Origin: Allokutzneria sp. A3M-2-11 16
GTDB lineage: Bacteria; Actinomycetota; Actinomycetes; Mycobacteriales; Pseudonocardiaceae
Length of the DNA stretch: 64,000 nt
Assembly: GCF_024213555.1 (NCBI RefSeq)
Contig: NZ_JANAVO010000001.1
Coordinates: 930,001 to 994,000 of the forward strand
Reading direction: 5' to 3'
Shown here: piece after piece, positions 49,928 to 58,297 of the stretch
Layout: every line of letters begins with the position of its first letter
Numbering within the stretch: position 1 is the stretch's first letter
The notes under the pieces: generated by a model
Seen by the model: only the letters and a program-made list of their open reading frames with translations
Database searches by the model: none
What the model was told of the DNA's origin: nothing
Made by a program: the position numbers and the translations under genes

Positions 49928-50773
49928 CTACCCCTTGACCGCGCCGGACGTCAGACCGGCGACGATTCTGCGCTGGAAGAACAGCACGAAAATGATGATC
50001 GGAATGGTGATCACCACGGCCGCGGCCGAGGTGGTCCCCGTTGGGTCTTCGAACTGGCTGCTACCGGTGAAGAACGCCAGCGCGGCGGGAACGGTCCTGG
50101 ACGTCTCGGTCGAGGTGAGCGAGATCGCGAACAGGAAGTCGTTCCAGCAGAAGATGAACACCAGGATCGCCGTGGTGAACACACCGGGTGCGGCGAGCGG
50201 GGCGATGACCTTCTGGAAGGCCTGGCCCGGCGTCGCGCCGTCCATCTTGGCCGCCTTCTCCAGCTCCCACGGGATCTCCTTGAAGAACGCCGAGAGCGTG
50301 TAGATCGCCAGCGGCAGGGAGAAGGTGATGTAGGGCAGGATCAGGCCCGGCCAGGTGTCGAACAGGCCGAGCGCGCGCTCGATGTTGAACAGCGGCGAGA
50401 CCAGCGACACCTGCGGGAACATCGCGATCAGCAGCGAGACGCCCACCAGCAGTTGCTTGCCGGGGAAGTCCAGCCGGGCGATCGCGTACGCCGCCATCGT
50501 GCCGAACACCACCGCGATCAAGGTGGCGATGATCGCGATGCCGATCGAGTTGAACAGCGGCCGGATGAACTCCGTGGTGGAGAAGATCGCGGCGTAGTTG
50601 TCCAGCGTCCACTCGGTGGGGAAGAACCCGCCCTCGCTGATGGCCTTCTTCGACTTGAAGGAGAGCGAGACGATCCACAGCACCGGGAACAACGCGTAGA
50701 CGACAACAACGACGTTGACCAGGCCCCAGCGGGCCTTCTTCCCCGTCGTTTCGGCACCTCCAATGCCGGCCAT
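49928..50773 (-). CDS. sugB: SugB, permease of the trehalose importer
   Basis: 281 residues from ATG 50773, which overlaps the sugA stop by one base (TGATG). Six transmembrane helices of the MalG type: [19 protein letters not shown] at the N-terminus, and the EAA-type loop [36 protein letters not shown]. It ends in a cytoplasmic basic tail. Forms the channel with SugA in the cytoplasmic membrane. Homologue of Rv1237. Confidence 0.9.
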   Translation of the reverse strand: MAGIGGAETTGKKARWGLVNVVVVVYALFPVLWIVSLSFKSKKAISEGGFFPTEWTLDNYAAIFSTTEFIRPLFNSIGIAIIATLIAVVFGTMAAYAIARLDFPGKQLLVGVSLLIAMFPQVSLVSPLFNIERALGLFDTWPGLILPYITFSLPLAIYTLSAFFKEIPWELEKAAKMDGATPGQAFQKVIAPLAAPGVFTTAILVFIFCWNDFLFAISLTSTETSRTVPAALAFFTGSSQFEDPTGTTSAAAVVITIPIIIFVLFFQRRIVAGLTSGAVKG

Positions 50774-51687
50774 CAGCGCTTACCTCCGTTGTCACTGCCC
50801 GGCGCGGCGGTGCCGAACACCTTGATGAAGACGAACGCGATGATCGCCACCGCGACGAAGATCAGCACCGACATGGTCGAGCCGATGCCCAGGTTCAACC
50901 CCTTGATGAGGTTGTTGTAGGTCAGCATCGACACCGATCCCGTGCCCTGCGAACCCGCGGTCAGCACGAAGATGTTGTCGAAGATCCGGAACGCGTCGAG
51001 CGTGCGGAACAGCAGCGCGACCAGGATCGCCGGCTTCATCATCGGCACCATGATCTTGGTGAACCGCTGCCAGCCGCTCGCCCCGTCCATCGCCGCGGCC
51101 TTGAGCATGTCGTCCGGCACCAGGGCCAGACCCGCCATCAGCAGCAGCGCCATGAACGGCGTGGTCTTCCAGATCTCGGCGGAGGCGATGATGGCGAGCG
51201 CGCTCGCCTTGTCGGTCAGCGGCGCGCCGCCGAACAACTCCGCCAGGTAGCCGGTCTCCGGGGTGTAGGCGTACTTCCAGGAGAACGCCGCGACCACGGT
51301 CACGATGCCGTACGGGATCAGCGCGGAGGTCCGCACCAGTCCTCGGCCGACCAGCGTGCGGTGCATGACCAGGGCCAGCGCCATGCCGAGCACGAGCTCG
51401 ATCACGACGGTGATCACGGTCAGCAGCGCGGTGATGCCGAAGGCGTCCCACCAGTACGGGCTGCTGAGCACCGCGGTGTAGTTCTCCAGGCCGATGAACT
51501 CCTGCTTGTCCGGGAACTTCAGGTCGTAACGCTGAAGGGACAACCAGAACGAGTAGATGATCGGCCAGGCGGTGACCGCGATCATGATGAACGCGGCCGG
51601 TGCGCACAGCAGCAGGCCGAGGCGGCGCTCCGCCTTCTTGCCCTCGCTCAGCACGGGCTTCGCCTTGACGGCGGCGTGGGTGCTCAC
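50773..51687 (-). CDS. sugA: SugA, permease of the trehalose importer
   Basis: 304 residues from GTG 51687, overlapping the lpqY stop by four bases (GTGA). MalF-type permease: N-terminal helix [23 protein letters not shown] loop [30 protein letters not shown], six helices, with a conserved [20 protein letters not shown] near the end. Partners SugB. Homologue of Rv1236. All four genes of the operon overlap or abut, so subunit synthesis is coupled. Confidence 0.9.
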   Translation of the reverse strand: MSTHAAVKAKPVLSEGKKAERRLGLLLCAPAAFIMIAVTAWPIIYSFWLSLQRYDLKFPDKQEFIGLENYTAVLSSPYWWDAFGITALLTVITVVIELVLGMALALVMHRTLVGRGLVRTSALIPYGIVTVVAAFSWKYAYTPETGYLAELFGGAPLTDKASALAIIASAEIWKTTPFMALLLMAGLALVPDDMLKAAAMDGASGWQRFTKIMVPMMKPAILVALLFRTLDAFRIFDNIFVLTAGSQGTGSVSMLTYNNLIKGLNLGIGSTMSVLIFVAVAIIAFVFIKVFGTAAPGSDNGGKR

Positions 51688-52991
51688 GGCATGACCCCCT
51701 TGGAGTCAATGGCAGCCTGGAGCTCGGTGCGCAGCCGCGCCGCGGTCTTCTGCGGATCGATGCTCGCCGGCGGGGAGAGAACGGTGGACAGCACCGTGGA
51801 GACGTTCTGCCAGGCGGCGGTCAGCGGACGGTTGGCCGCGTCCCGCAGCTCCTCGCGGATGGTCTCCTTCATCGGGTACTTCTCGGTCATCTCCGGGCGG
51901 TCGTAGACCGACTCGATGGTCGGCGCGACGCCGGAGTTGATCGCGGAGTAGAGCTGGTTCTCCGGCTTGCGCAGGCACAGCACCGCCTCGAAGGCCAGGT
52001 CGGCCTTGGTGGAGTAGGTGCTCACGCCGTAGTTCGCGCCACCGATGGTGACCTTGCTCGGCTTGCCCTTGTCGATGCCGGGGTAACGGGCCCACTTGAA
52101 GTTCTTGGCCAGGTCCGGCTTTTCCTTCTGCATGGACGCGTACACGTACGGCCAGTTCAGCTGGAACGCCGAGTTGCCGCCCTGGAACTCCTTGCGGACC
52201 TCGTCCTCCTGGGAGTTGGTCAGCGAGGCGCTGGCGATCCCTGAGGTGGCGAAGTCCTTGAGGGTGGACAGCGCCCGCACCGCGCCGTCGTCGACGACGG
52301 CGGTGAGGCCGTCCTCGGAGATGATCTTGCCGCCTGCCGAGGCCACCATCGTGTTGTACTGCACGACGAGGCCCTCGTACTGCGCACCGGTCATCACGGC
52401 GGTGTAGGGCTTGCCCGCGGCCTTGAGCGCCTTGGCCTGGGCGATCATCTCGGCCCAGGTCTCCGGCGGCTTGGGCACCACGTCGTCGCGGTACCACAGC
52501 AGCTGCACGTTGGTGTTCTTCGTGGCCGCATAGGTGCGGTTCTTGTAGCGCGTGGACTCCAGCGGCCCGGCGAGGACGCCGCGCTCGGCCTCCTCCTTGT
52601 AGTTGCCGGTCCACTCCCGGATCCAGCCGGCCTCGGCGAACTCGGCGAGCCACGGGCTGTCGAGATAGAGGATGTCCATCTCGTCGTCGCCCGCGGCGAG
52701 CCTGCGCACCATCTGCTCGCGCTGGCCGTCCGCGCCGCGCGGGAGCTTGTTGTAGACGATGTTGTACTTGCCGTTCGCGCTGGCGTTGCAGCTCTCGATG
52801 ACCTTCTCGAAGTTCTCTTCGGGAGCCGCGTACAGGTTGAGTGTGTTACCCCCAGTGTCACCGGAGCCGCAGGCCGCGAGCAGCGGAGCGGTCACCAGCG
52901 CGACCCCGAGGAGCGCTGACGCTCGACTCCGCGAACGGGTCTTGGTTGACGTGGTGGATCGATAGCGGGCACTGCGACCCGGGCCGTCCAT
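51684..52991 (-). CDS. lpqY: LpqY-like trehalose-binding lipoprotein
   Basis: 435 residues from ATG 52991 (GGAGG about nine bases upstream). Lipobox LLAACGSG with lipidated Cys41. Extracytoplasmic solute-binding protein of the cluster-1 type: LNLYAAPEENFEKVIESCN, DILYLDSPWLAEFAEAGWI, GQYEGLVVQYN-like ligand strands, FQLNWPYVYASM and TIGGANYGVSTYS. Homologue of M. tuberculosis LpqY (Rv1235), which binds trehalose. It is the first gene of lpqY-sugA-sugB-sugC; trehalose specificity is inferred from the operon and similarity. Confidence 0.88.
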   Translation of the reverse strand: MDGPGRSARYRSTTSTKTRSRSRASALLGVALVTAPLLAACGSGDTGGNTLNLYAAPEENFEKVIESCNASANGKYNIVYNKLPRGADGQREQMVRRLAAGDDEMDILYLDSPWLAEFAEAGWIREWTGNYKEEAERGVLAGPLESTRYKNRTYAATKNTNVQLLWYRDDVVPKPPETWAEMIAQAKALKAAGKPYTAVMTGAQYEGLVVQYNTMVASAGGKIISEDGLTAVVDDGAVRALSTLKDFATSGIASASLTNSQEDEVRKEFQGGNSAFQLNWPYVYASMQKEKPDLAKNFKWARYPGIDKGKPSKVTIGGANYGVSTYSTKADLAFEAVLCLRKPENQLYSAINSGVAPTIESVYDRPEMTEKYPMKETIREELRDAANRPLTAAWQNVSTVLSTVLSPPASIDPQKTAARLRTELQAAIDSKGVMP

Positions 52992-53312
52992 GTAACCCAG
53001 CCTCCTTCCTCTGAAAAGCACGGAAGGCTTTCGAGGCTGTGGTCACTCCAGCGGCGGCACGAACCCTCGACGACGAGGACTGGTGGATACACCAAGACAC
53101 CTCGTCGTGCCCTCCGACACGAGCGTGAGCCATCGCACACGCCCGCAGGCTGGTGACAGAACCTAGGGCGAGAGTTCCGACTCCCGCAACCGGGTGACGG
53201 CAACGATTCAGATAAGCCCATCGCGGAAAGGATTCAGAAAAGCCTCTGCGCCGGTCACGGTGGGTACGCGCGCGCACATCAACATCAACTCAGGAGAATG
53301 TGAAACAACAAA
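52992..53312 (-). promoter_or_regulatory. lpqY-sugABC upstream region with 15-base direct repeats
   Basis: About 320 bases without a gene. On the plus strand GATTCAGATAAGCCC (53205-53219) and GATTCAGAAAAGCCT (53231-53245) are direct repeats 26 bases apart, in an AT-richer stretch some 215 bases before lpqY. They are the best candidate operator or activator sites for the operon. No known carbon-control consensus is recognised. Confidence 0.45.
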
Positions 53313-53344
53313 CGGGCCACCATTCGTCGCCGAAGGGCGGCCCG
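53313..53344 (-). terminator. Intrinsic terminator of the YflT-like gene
   Basis: GGCCCG (53339-53344 on plus) pairs with CGGGCC (53313-53318), with an inner GCCCTTCGGC turn; on the minus strand the stem is followed by TTTGTTGTTT, one of the few T-rich tracts in the window. Confidence 0.75.
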
Positions 53345-53359
53345 TCGGTCAAGCCCTTA

Positions 53360-53878
53360 TCAAGTCTCCTGGCCCGGGGCCTTCATGGCGAGCTTCGCCA
53401 GGGCGTCGCGTCCCTTCTCCGCATTGCGAGGCTGGCACAGCACGTCGTAGCGCCCTGCCACCAGCTGGCTCGCCGAGACGAAGTCACGGCGACCGCGCGT
53501 AGCCGCGTAACCGAACGCGTTGAAGATCATGAAGAAGATCACACCTGTGGCCAACGCCACAAGAATCGGGCCCAGTTGGAACCCGGTCGAGTTAAAGAGA
53601 CTCAGCAGGATCCCGACGAACAGACCGAACCACGCGCCCGAAGCGGCGCCGGTGGCCAGCACCCGGCCCCAGGTGAGCCTGCCGGTGACCCGCTCGACCA
53701 GCATCAGGTCGACGCCGACGATCGTCACCTCCTGGACCGGGAACGACTCGTCGGCCAGGTAGTCGACCGCCCGCTGCGCCTCCTCGTAGGTGGCGTAGGA
53801 CCCGATCGGCCACCCCGAGGGAGGCGTTGGCAGGCTCTGCGCACCGCCGGCGGGCCTGCCGGAAAATGGACTCGTCAC
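53360..53878 (-). CDS. YflT-like general-stress-type membrane protein
   Basis: 172 residues from GTG 53878, chosen because GGAGG lies eight bases upstream (GTG 53887 has no spacing). A Pro/Gly-rich start, then YATYEEAQRAVDYLADESFPVQEVTIVGVDLMLVERVTG, the heat-induced/general stress protein 17M (YflT) fold, followed by two transmembrane helices (SGAWFGLFVGILLSLF, GPILVALATGVIFFMIF). Homologue by position of Rv1234 next to lpqY. Function unknown. Confidence 0.83.
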   Translation of the reverse strand: MTSPFSGRPAGGAQSLPTPPSGWPIGSYATYEEAQRAVDYLADESFPVQEVTIVGVDLMLVERVTGRLTWGRVLATGAASGAWFGLFVGILLSLFNSTGFQLGPILVALATGVIFFMIFNAFGYAATRGRRDFVSASQLVAGRYDVLCQPRNAEKGRDALAKLAMKAPGQET

Positions 53879-54101
53879 CGTTGTCACCTCCGCGAGCTGG
53901 ACTGGCTCAGAGCTGGACCGGCTCAGAGCTGGCCTCGCTACATGCTGACTCCGATCATCCTCGCCCGCGTGCCGGGCGGGGACACGCGCCCCCCAAACGG
54001 CCCACCCCGGACAACGGAACGGCCCACCGCGGCCACCGCCGCACCCCGGCGAACCGGCCCACCCCGGAGATCAGAACGGCCCACCACGACGACCCCGCCC
54101 A
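53879..54101. other. Intergenic region with short direct repeats
   Basis: No gene is seen. It contains two copies of GGCTCAGAGCTGG (about 53905 and 53923) and several degenerate copies of AACGGCCCACC-CCGG between 53994 and 54085, before repeat copy E begins. The short repeats look like slippage products. Confidence 0.5.
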
Positions 54102-54234
54102 CGGGTTCGCCGGTCTTCAAGTACCCCCTACCCCCGCCGGAACCGTCGCCAACCGCGGCGAACCCCGGGGTTGGGCGCGGTTGACGATTCCGGGAGCGGG
54201 GGTGCGGCGTACTTGAAGACCGTCCTACCCGGGG
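54102..54234. repeat. Long-hairpin repeat family 1, copy E
   Basis: Termini GTCTTCAAGT (54113) and ACTTGAAGAC (54211-54220); arms pair through ACCGCG-GAACCCC. The right end touches the stop codon of the acyl-CoA dehydrogenase gene (54235), so the element forms the start of that gene's 3' untranslated region. Confidence 0.92.
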
Positions 54235-55431
54235 TCAGCCGCGCGAGCGGTACTCGCGCAGCAGGCCCCGGCTGATGATCGTCTTCTGGATCTCCGAGGT
54301 GCCCTCGCCGATCAGCAGGAACGGCGCCTCGCGCATCAGCCGCTCGATCTCGTACTCCTTGGAGTAGCCGTAGCCGCCGTGGATGCGGAACGACTCCTGG
54401 GTGACCTCGGCGCAGTACTCCGAGGCGATCAGCTTGGCCATGCCCGCCTCGACGTCGTTGCGCTGACCGGAGTCCTTGAGCCGGGCGGCGTTGACCATCA
54501 TCAGGTGCGCGGCCTCCACCTTCGTCGCCATCTCGGCCAGCTTGAACGCGATCGCCTGGTGCTGGGCGATCGGCTTGCCGAAGGTGGTGCGCTGCTGGGC
54601 GTACTCCACGGCCAGCTCGAAGGCGCGGATGGCGATGCCGCACGCCCGCGCGGCGACGTTGACCCGGCCGACCTCGACGCCGTCCATCATGTGCGCGAAG
54701 CCCTTGCCGCGTTCCCCGCCGAGGATCGCGTCCGCGCCGACCCGGAAGCCGTCGAAGACCATCTCGGTGGTGTCGACGCCCTTGTAGCCCATCTTCTCGA
54801 TCTTGCCGGGGATGGTGAGGCCGGGAAGCACCTCGCCGAACCCGGTCGGCTTCTCGATGAGGAACGTCGTGAGGTTCTGGTGCGGCCTCTCAGCACCCTC
54901 GTCGGTGCGGACCAGGGTGGCGACCAACGTGGAGCTACCGCCGTTGGTCAGCCACATCTTCTGGCCGTCGATGACAAAACCGTCGCCATCCTGCCGTGCT
55001 TTGGTGCGGATCGCCGCGACGTCGGACCCCAGCTCCGGCTCGGACATGGAGAACGCCCCGCGCACCTCGCCGGTCGCCATGCGCGGCAGGAAGTGCTGTT
55101 TCTGCGCGTCCGTGGCGTGTTGCTTGATCATGTGCGCCACGATGAAGTGCGTGTTGATCACGCCGGAGACGCTCATCCAGCCGCGCGCGATCTCCTCGAC
55201 CACCAGCGCGTAGGTCAGCAGCGACTCGCCGAGCCCGCCGTAGGACTCGGGGATGGTGAGGCCGAACAGCCCCATCTCCTTCATGCCCTCGACGATGTCC
55301 GCAGGGTAGGTGTCACCGTGCTCCAGCGCCTGCGCGTGCGGGATGATCTCCTTGTCCACGAAGCTGCGGACGGTGGCCAGGATCTCCTGCTGGACATCGG
55401 TGAGACCGGCGGTCTGGGCGAGCCGAGCCAT
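54235..55431 (-). CDS. Acyl-CoA dehydrogenase
   Basis: 398 residues from ATG 55431 (AAGGGG upstream). FAD-dependent family with FSMSEPELGSDVAAI, MWLTNGGSSTLV, QRTTFGKPIAQHQA and the catalytic Glu376 in GEGTSEIQ. Closest in pattern to short/medium-chain or isovaleryl/glutaryl types; the exact acyl chain is not deducible. Cytoplasmic, first step of beta-oxidation or amino-acid breakdown; needs an electron-transferring flavoprotein not encoded nearby. Its stop abuts repeat copy E. Confidence 0.9.
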   Translation of the reverse strand: MARLAQTAGLTDVQQEILATVRSFVDKEIIPHAQALEHGDTYPADIVEGMKEMGLFGLTIPESYGGLGESLLTYALVVEEIARGWMSVSGVINTHFIVAHMIKQHATDAQKQHFLPRMATGEVRGAFSMSEPELGSDVAAIRTKARQDGDGFVIDGQKMWLTNGGSSTLVATLVRTDEGAERPHQNLTTFLIEKPTGFGEVLPGLTIPGKIEKMGYKGVDTTEMVFDGFRVGADAILGGERGKGFAHMMDGVEVGRVNVAARACGIAIRAFELAVEYAQQRTTFGKPIAQHQAIAFKLAEMATKVEAAHLMMVNAARLKDSGQRNDVEAGMAKLIASEYCAEVTQESFRIHGGYGYSKEYEIERLMREAPFLLIGEGTSEIQKTIISRGLLREYRSRG

Positions 55432-55536
55432 GGCGAGGTCCCCTTTCCTGCGACGCTGCGTCAACTGGGATTCAGGCGACTAGGGTTACCGGCGAGTATC
55501 GCGCGTCTACGTGGGGTTCGCGGTGTGAGAAGGTCC

Positions 55537-55944
55537 TCAACGGCGCTCTTGACCGGTACCGGTTTCGATCGGGTGCCGGTCCCACTTCCAGGTCTGGAAC
55601 CCGCCGATGAGCTTCTTCACGGTGAACCCGAGCTCGGCCAGCTTCAGCGCGCCCTTGTCCGCCGCGTTGCAGCCCGGACCCCAGCAGTAGGTCACCAGCA
55701 CCGCGTCGCGTGGCAGGTCGCGCGTCGTCTGCGCGGTGATGTCCTTGGCGGGAAAGGAAATCGAGCCGGGGATGTGTCCGGCCGCGTAGTGCTCGGGCGC
55801 GCGCACGTCCAGGACGAGGAAGCCGCCGTTGCCGTCCTCCATGTCCGCGCGGAGGTCGGCGGGGTCGGTCTCGAAGGACAGCAGGTGGCGGAAGTGGTCG
55901 GCGGCCGTGGCGGGCTCTGCGGGCTTCGCGGCAACTCGTGTCAT
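55537..55944 (-). CDS. Rhodanese-like sulfurtransferase
   Basis: 135 residues from ATG 55944; TAGCGT seven bases upstream and no Shine-Dalgarno (leaderless type). Single rhodanese domain: FLVLDVRAPEHYAAGHIPGSISFP and active-site loop TYCWGPGCNAADKGA with the catalytic Cys and a second Cys. Ends GGFQTWKWDRHPIETG. The CWGPxCN loop is a known subgroup that may reduce or transfer sulfur in stress responses. Divergent from an AsnC-type regulator, its likely controller. Confidence 0.88.
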   Translation of the reverse strand: MTRVAAKPAEPATAADHFRHLLSFETDPADLRADMEDGNGGFLVLDVRAPEHYAAGHIPGSISFPAKDITAQTTRDLPRDAVLVTYCWGPGCNAADKGALKLAELGFTVKKLIGGFQTWKWDRHPIETGTGQERR

Positions 55945-56037
55945 GTGAAGAACGCTATGCCGCTGCCGCGCGTTTGAGCAGGGCGTATCCACGCCAGTAT
56001 CCGCGCTTTGTAGTGGAAACCACGCTAGTTTGAGCAC

Positions 56038-56502
56038 ATGAGCGGTGATTCCACGCTAGCGCTGGATGCGGTGGACTGGCGGGTCCTGGCGGAACTCCAG
56101 GAGGACGCGCGCCTGAGCTACGCGGAGTTGGGCCGCCGGGTCGGACTCGGCGCCACGGCCGCGACCGAGCGGGTGCGGCGGCTGGTCGAGGGCGGGGTGA
56201 TCAAGGGCTTCCGGGCGGAGGTCGACCTCGAACGCGTCGGCTACGCGGTGCTCGCCGTGGTGCGGCTGCGTTATCCCTCCGGGAACTACCGCAAGCTGCA
56301 CGCGGAACTGGAGCGCACCACGGAGATCCTCCAGTGCCACCACGTGACCGGCGAGGACTGCTTCGTGTTGTTCGTGGCGGCGCGGGACATGCGCCACCTG
56401 GAGCGCCTGGCGGGACGGATCGCGACGCTGGGATCGATCACCACGTCGATCGTCTACTCGTCGCCGCTGCCGTCGAGGGCGGTCGCCGCGCCGTCCGAGT
56501 GA
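56038..56502 (+). CDS. Lrp/AsnC family transcriptional regulator
   Basis: 154 residues from ATG 56038, with TAGTTT six bases upstream. N-terminal helix-turn-helix (ALDAVDWRVLAELQEDARLSYAELGRRVGLGATAATERVRRLVEGGVIKGF) and a C-terminal RAM ligand domain (YAVLAVVRLRYPSGNYRKL, CHHVTGEDCFVLFVAARDM). Forms octamers that sense small ligands, often amino acids. Divergent from the rhodanese gene across 93 bases that hold GTATCC direct repeats (55986 and 55998), the likely binding sites. Confidence 0.9.
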   Translation: MSGDSTLALDAVDWRVLAELQEDARLSYAELGRRVGLGATAATERVRRLVEGGVIKGFRAEVDLERVGYAVLAVVRLRYPSGNYRKLHAELERTTEILQCHHVTGEDCFVLFVAARDMRHLERLAGRIATLGSITTSIVYSSPLPSRAVAAPSE

Positions 56503-56525
56503 TGACGTGACTATCTTGTGCGCCC

Positions 56526-56921
56526 GTGACAGAACCAGCCGCGGTGGCGCCCGCTGGCGATGAGCCGAAGAAGCGCCGTTCTCCGATCAACAAGCCGGAC
56601 TTCGACTCGTGGGCGACGGGCAAGAAAGCGCTCACGGTCCTCGCGCTGCTCCCCGTATTCGCGGTGGTGGCCTTCTTCGCCCAGTTCCTCGAACTCCTCT
56701 ACTACCTGGTGATGGGCGTCTACTACCTCGTCACCAGCCCGTACTGGATCTGCCGGGCGATCTATCGGGCGAGCAGCAGTGAGGACACGCCGCGCCGTCA
56801 GGAGGCGCGCGCGTCGATCGCTACATTCTTCAAGGTGTCCGGCTGCCTCCTGGCGATCGTGGTGGTATTCGGCGGAGGGTTGTTCCTGCTGGTGACGCTG
56901 ATCAACATGGGGAACGAATGA
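56526..56921 (+). CDS. Small membrane protein with three hydrophobic segments
   Basis: 131 residues from GTG 56526; TATCTT eight bases upstream. Basic N-terminus (KKRRSPINKP), helices near 33-53 (KALTVLALLPVFAVVAFFAQ), 56-75 and 104-124 (VSGCLLAIVVVFGGGLFLL). No family recognised. Immediately downstream of the AsnC gene (23 bases) but with its own promoter-like hexamer. A strong terminator follows. Confidence 0.72.
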   Translation: MTEPAAVAPAGDEPKKRRSPINKPDFDSWATGKKALTVLALLPVFAVVAFFAQFLELLYYLVMGVYYLVTSPYWICRAIYRASSSEDTPRRQEARASIATFFKVSGCLLAIVVVFGGGLFLLVTLINMGNE

Positions 56922-56937
56922 CCCTATTCCCCGGAAA

Positions 56938-56966
56938 CGGGCACGGCCGCGTTCCGGCCGTGCCCG
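56938..56966. terminator. Bidirectional hairpin terminator
   Basis: CGGGCACGGCCG / CGGCCGTGCCCG, 12-base perfect arms with a 5-base loop, between convergent genes ending at 56921 and 56974. Confidence 0.88.
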
Positions 56967-56973
56967 GCCCGAG

Positions 56974-57606
56974 CTAGGGGCAGGTCTTCCAGTGGAAGTG
57001 ATAGGTCGTCTTAATGCTGCCGTCGGTCGAGTCCATCGCAATGAAACTCGTCTCGGTGGCCGGCGACGTCCCCTTGCTCACCCGGAGCTCGGTGTTGATG
57101 TTGACGTTGCGCTTCTCGCCGCAGGGCGCGTAGACGAGCGACGCGATGTCCACCTTGTCCGTGGTCTGCCAGTTGTCGTCCAGCGGGCCGGAGAAATTGT
57201 GCCGCGCTGCTACGGTCGGTGACATTCCCTGGAAGTAGTAGTTCGCCTGTTCGATCGCCGTCGCGCCGCGCGCGAGGTTCGCGAAACCGCGGTAGTCGGA
57301 CTGCGCGATCGCGTACGTGAAGCCCTGAGGCACGTGCACCTTCAGGTTGAGCTGGCAGTTCTTCCTGGCCTCCGTCGGGCTGATACCTGGCCCGACCTGC
57401 GCCATGTACTGGCTGTAGGTCACCGTGAAGGCGGTGTTGTCGGGGGAGACCGCGATGGCGGCGGTACCGGCCGGACAGCCGGATCCGTTCACGGTTGCCA
57501 CTTCGATGACAATTTTGTCCGGGGGCGGCGCGATATCCGCCTGAGCCACTGCCGGGATGGAAATCAAAGCCAGGGACATTCCAGCAACGGCTAACTTCCT
57601 CAACAT
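56974..57606 (-). CDS. Secreted DUF4360 protein
   Basis: 210 residues from ATG 57606 (GGAGGGTG upstream). Signal peptide MLRKLAVAGMSLALISIPAV, cleaved near AQA. Mature part matches DUF4360: IEVATVNGSGCPAGTAAIAVSPDNTAFTVTYSQY, RKNCQLNLKVHVPQGFTYAIA and SDYRGFANL (conserved in order), with Cys residues likely paired. The family is widespread in actinomycetes and fungi, secreted, function unknown. It stands alone with a long upstream region. Confidence 0.87.
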   Translation of the reverse strand: MLRKLAVAGMSLALISIPAVAQADIAPPPDKIVIEVATVNGSGCPAGTAAIAVSPDNTAFTVTYSQYMAQVGPGISPTEARKNCQLNLKVHVPQGFTYAIAQSDYRGFANLARGATAIEQANYYFQGMSPTVAARHNFSGPLDDNWQTTDKVDIASLVYAPCGEKRNVNINTELRVSKGTSPATETSFIAMDSTDGSIKTTYHFHWKTCP

Positions 57607-57881
57607 GGATGCACCCTCCGCTAAGCAGGGATTGTTGTCACCAGCTAGGCAGCCACGGTATCGGAAGCAAACTTTCCGCGTACCCCTGAACGGGCGATGG
57701 GAACCAAGGCGTGATCCAACATGACCTCAACGGAGTACGGGCTATACCCATCCTAATGGACACTATACCCCGGTGCTTGACCGAACAATCAATTCAGGGT
57801 TGAGAATCCAGCCGGAATGCAACCGATTGTAGGGCTCTCGATTAGGCCCTTGGCGTGAATGGTCTTGCCATAACGACGAAA
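57607..57881. promoter_or_regulatory. Upstream region of the DUF4360 gene
   Basis: About 275 bases without a gene, AT-richer than average. On the minus strand TATAGT (57762-57767 on plus) is a good -10; the nearest -35 candidates (TTGATT, 19 bases away; TTGTTC, 15 bases) are not ideally spaced. A second TATAGC lies at 57742-57747. The terminator of the next gene begins at 57882. Confidence 0.45.
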
Positions 57882-57910
57882 GGCACCGGCGGCACGAGGC
57901 CGCCGGTGCC
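57882..57910 (-). terminator. Hairpin terminator after the gene at 57930
   Basis: GGCACCGGCGGC / GCCGCCGGTGCC, 12-base perfect arms with a 5-base loop, followed on the minus strand by TTTCGTCGTT. Confidence 0.85.
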
Positions 57911-57929
57911 CGGGGAGAACGGCACTGGG

Positions 57930-58247
57930 TCAGTGCTGCTCGTCCGGCTCCGCGATGAGCCGGACGACGCGGAGCTTGAACTCGTAGCTCAGCATCGCCT
58001 TGCGGTAGAGCACCACGTAGGTGTCCTCGCCGACCAGGAAGACGTTGCGCTTGCTCGCGGCGCGCGCGGAGCTCTTGAACTCGAAAGCCTGTTTCCTCGC
58101 TTCGGCCCTGGCCTGTTCGGCGGTGTCGAACCCGCCCGCGAGGACCTTGGTCGTGTAGCCGTGCTCATGCGGCGTCTCGACGAGTACGAACCACGGACGC
58201 TCGTGCGTCAGCTCCGGGTGTTCCTCGGGCTCCTGCGACTCGCTCAT
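57930..58247 (-). CDS. Small conserved protein, possibly SPOR-like
   Basis: 105 residues from ATG 58247; TAGCGT eight bases upstream (leaderless type). Sequence PWFVLVETPHEHGYTTKVLAGGFDTAEQARAEARKQAF (residues about 20-57) resembles short SPOR-like or stress-related beta-alpha domains; the end YVVLYRKAMLSYEFKLRVVRL is basic. No membrane segment. Family not recognised with certainty. Confidence 0.7.
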   Translation of the reverse strand: MSESQEPEEHPELTHERPWFVLVETPHEHGYTTKVLAGGFDTAEQARAEARKQAFEFKSSARAASKRNVFLVGEDTYVVLYRKAMLSYEFKLRVVRLIAEPDEQH

Positions 58248-58297
58248 GCCAGTGAACGCTATCGCGTCCTCGCGTTCCCCAGCAGTGCCGGATCGAC

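Noticed and set aside
13669-54220. Recurring translated Y-L-K-T motif in several small frames
   Set aside because: It is simply the terminus GTACTTGAAGAC of the hairpin repeat family in one frame, not a conserved peptide.
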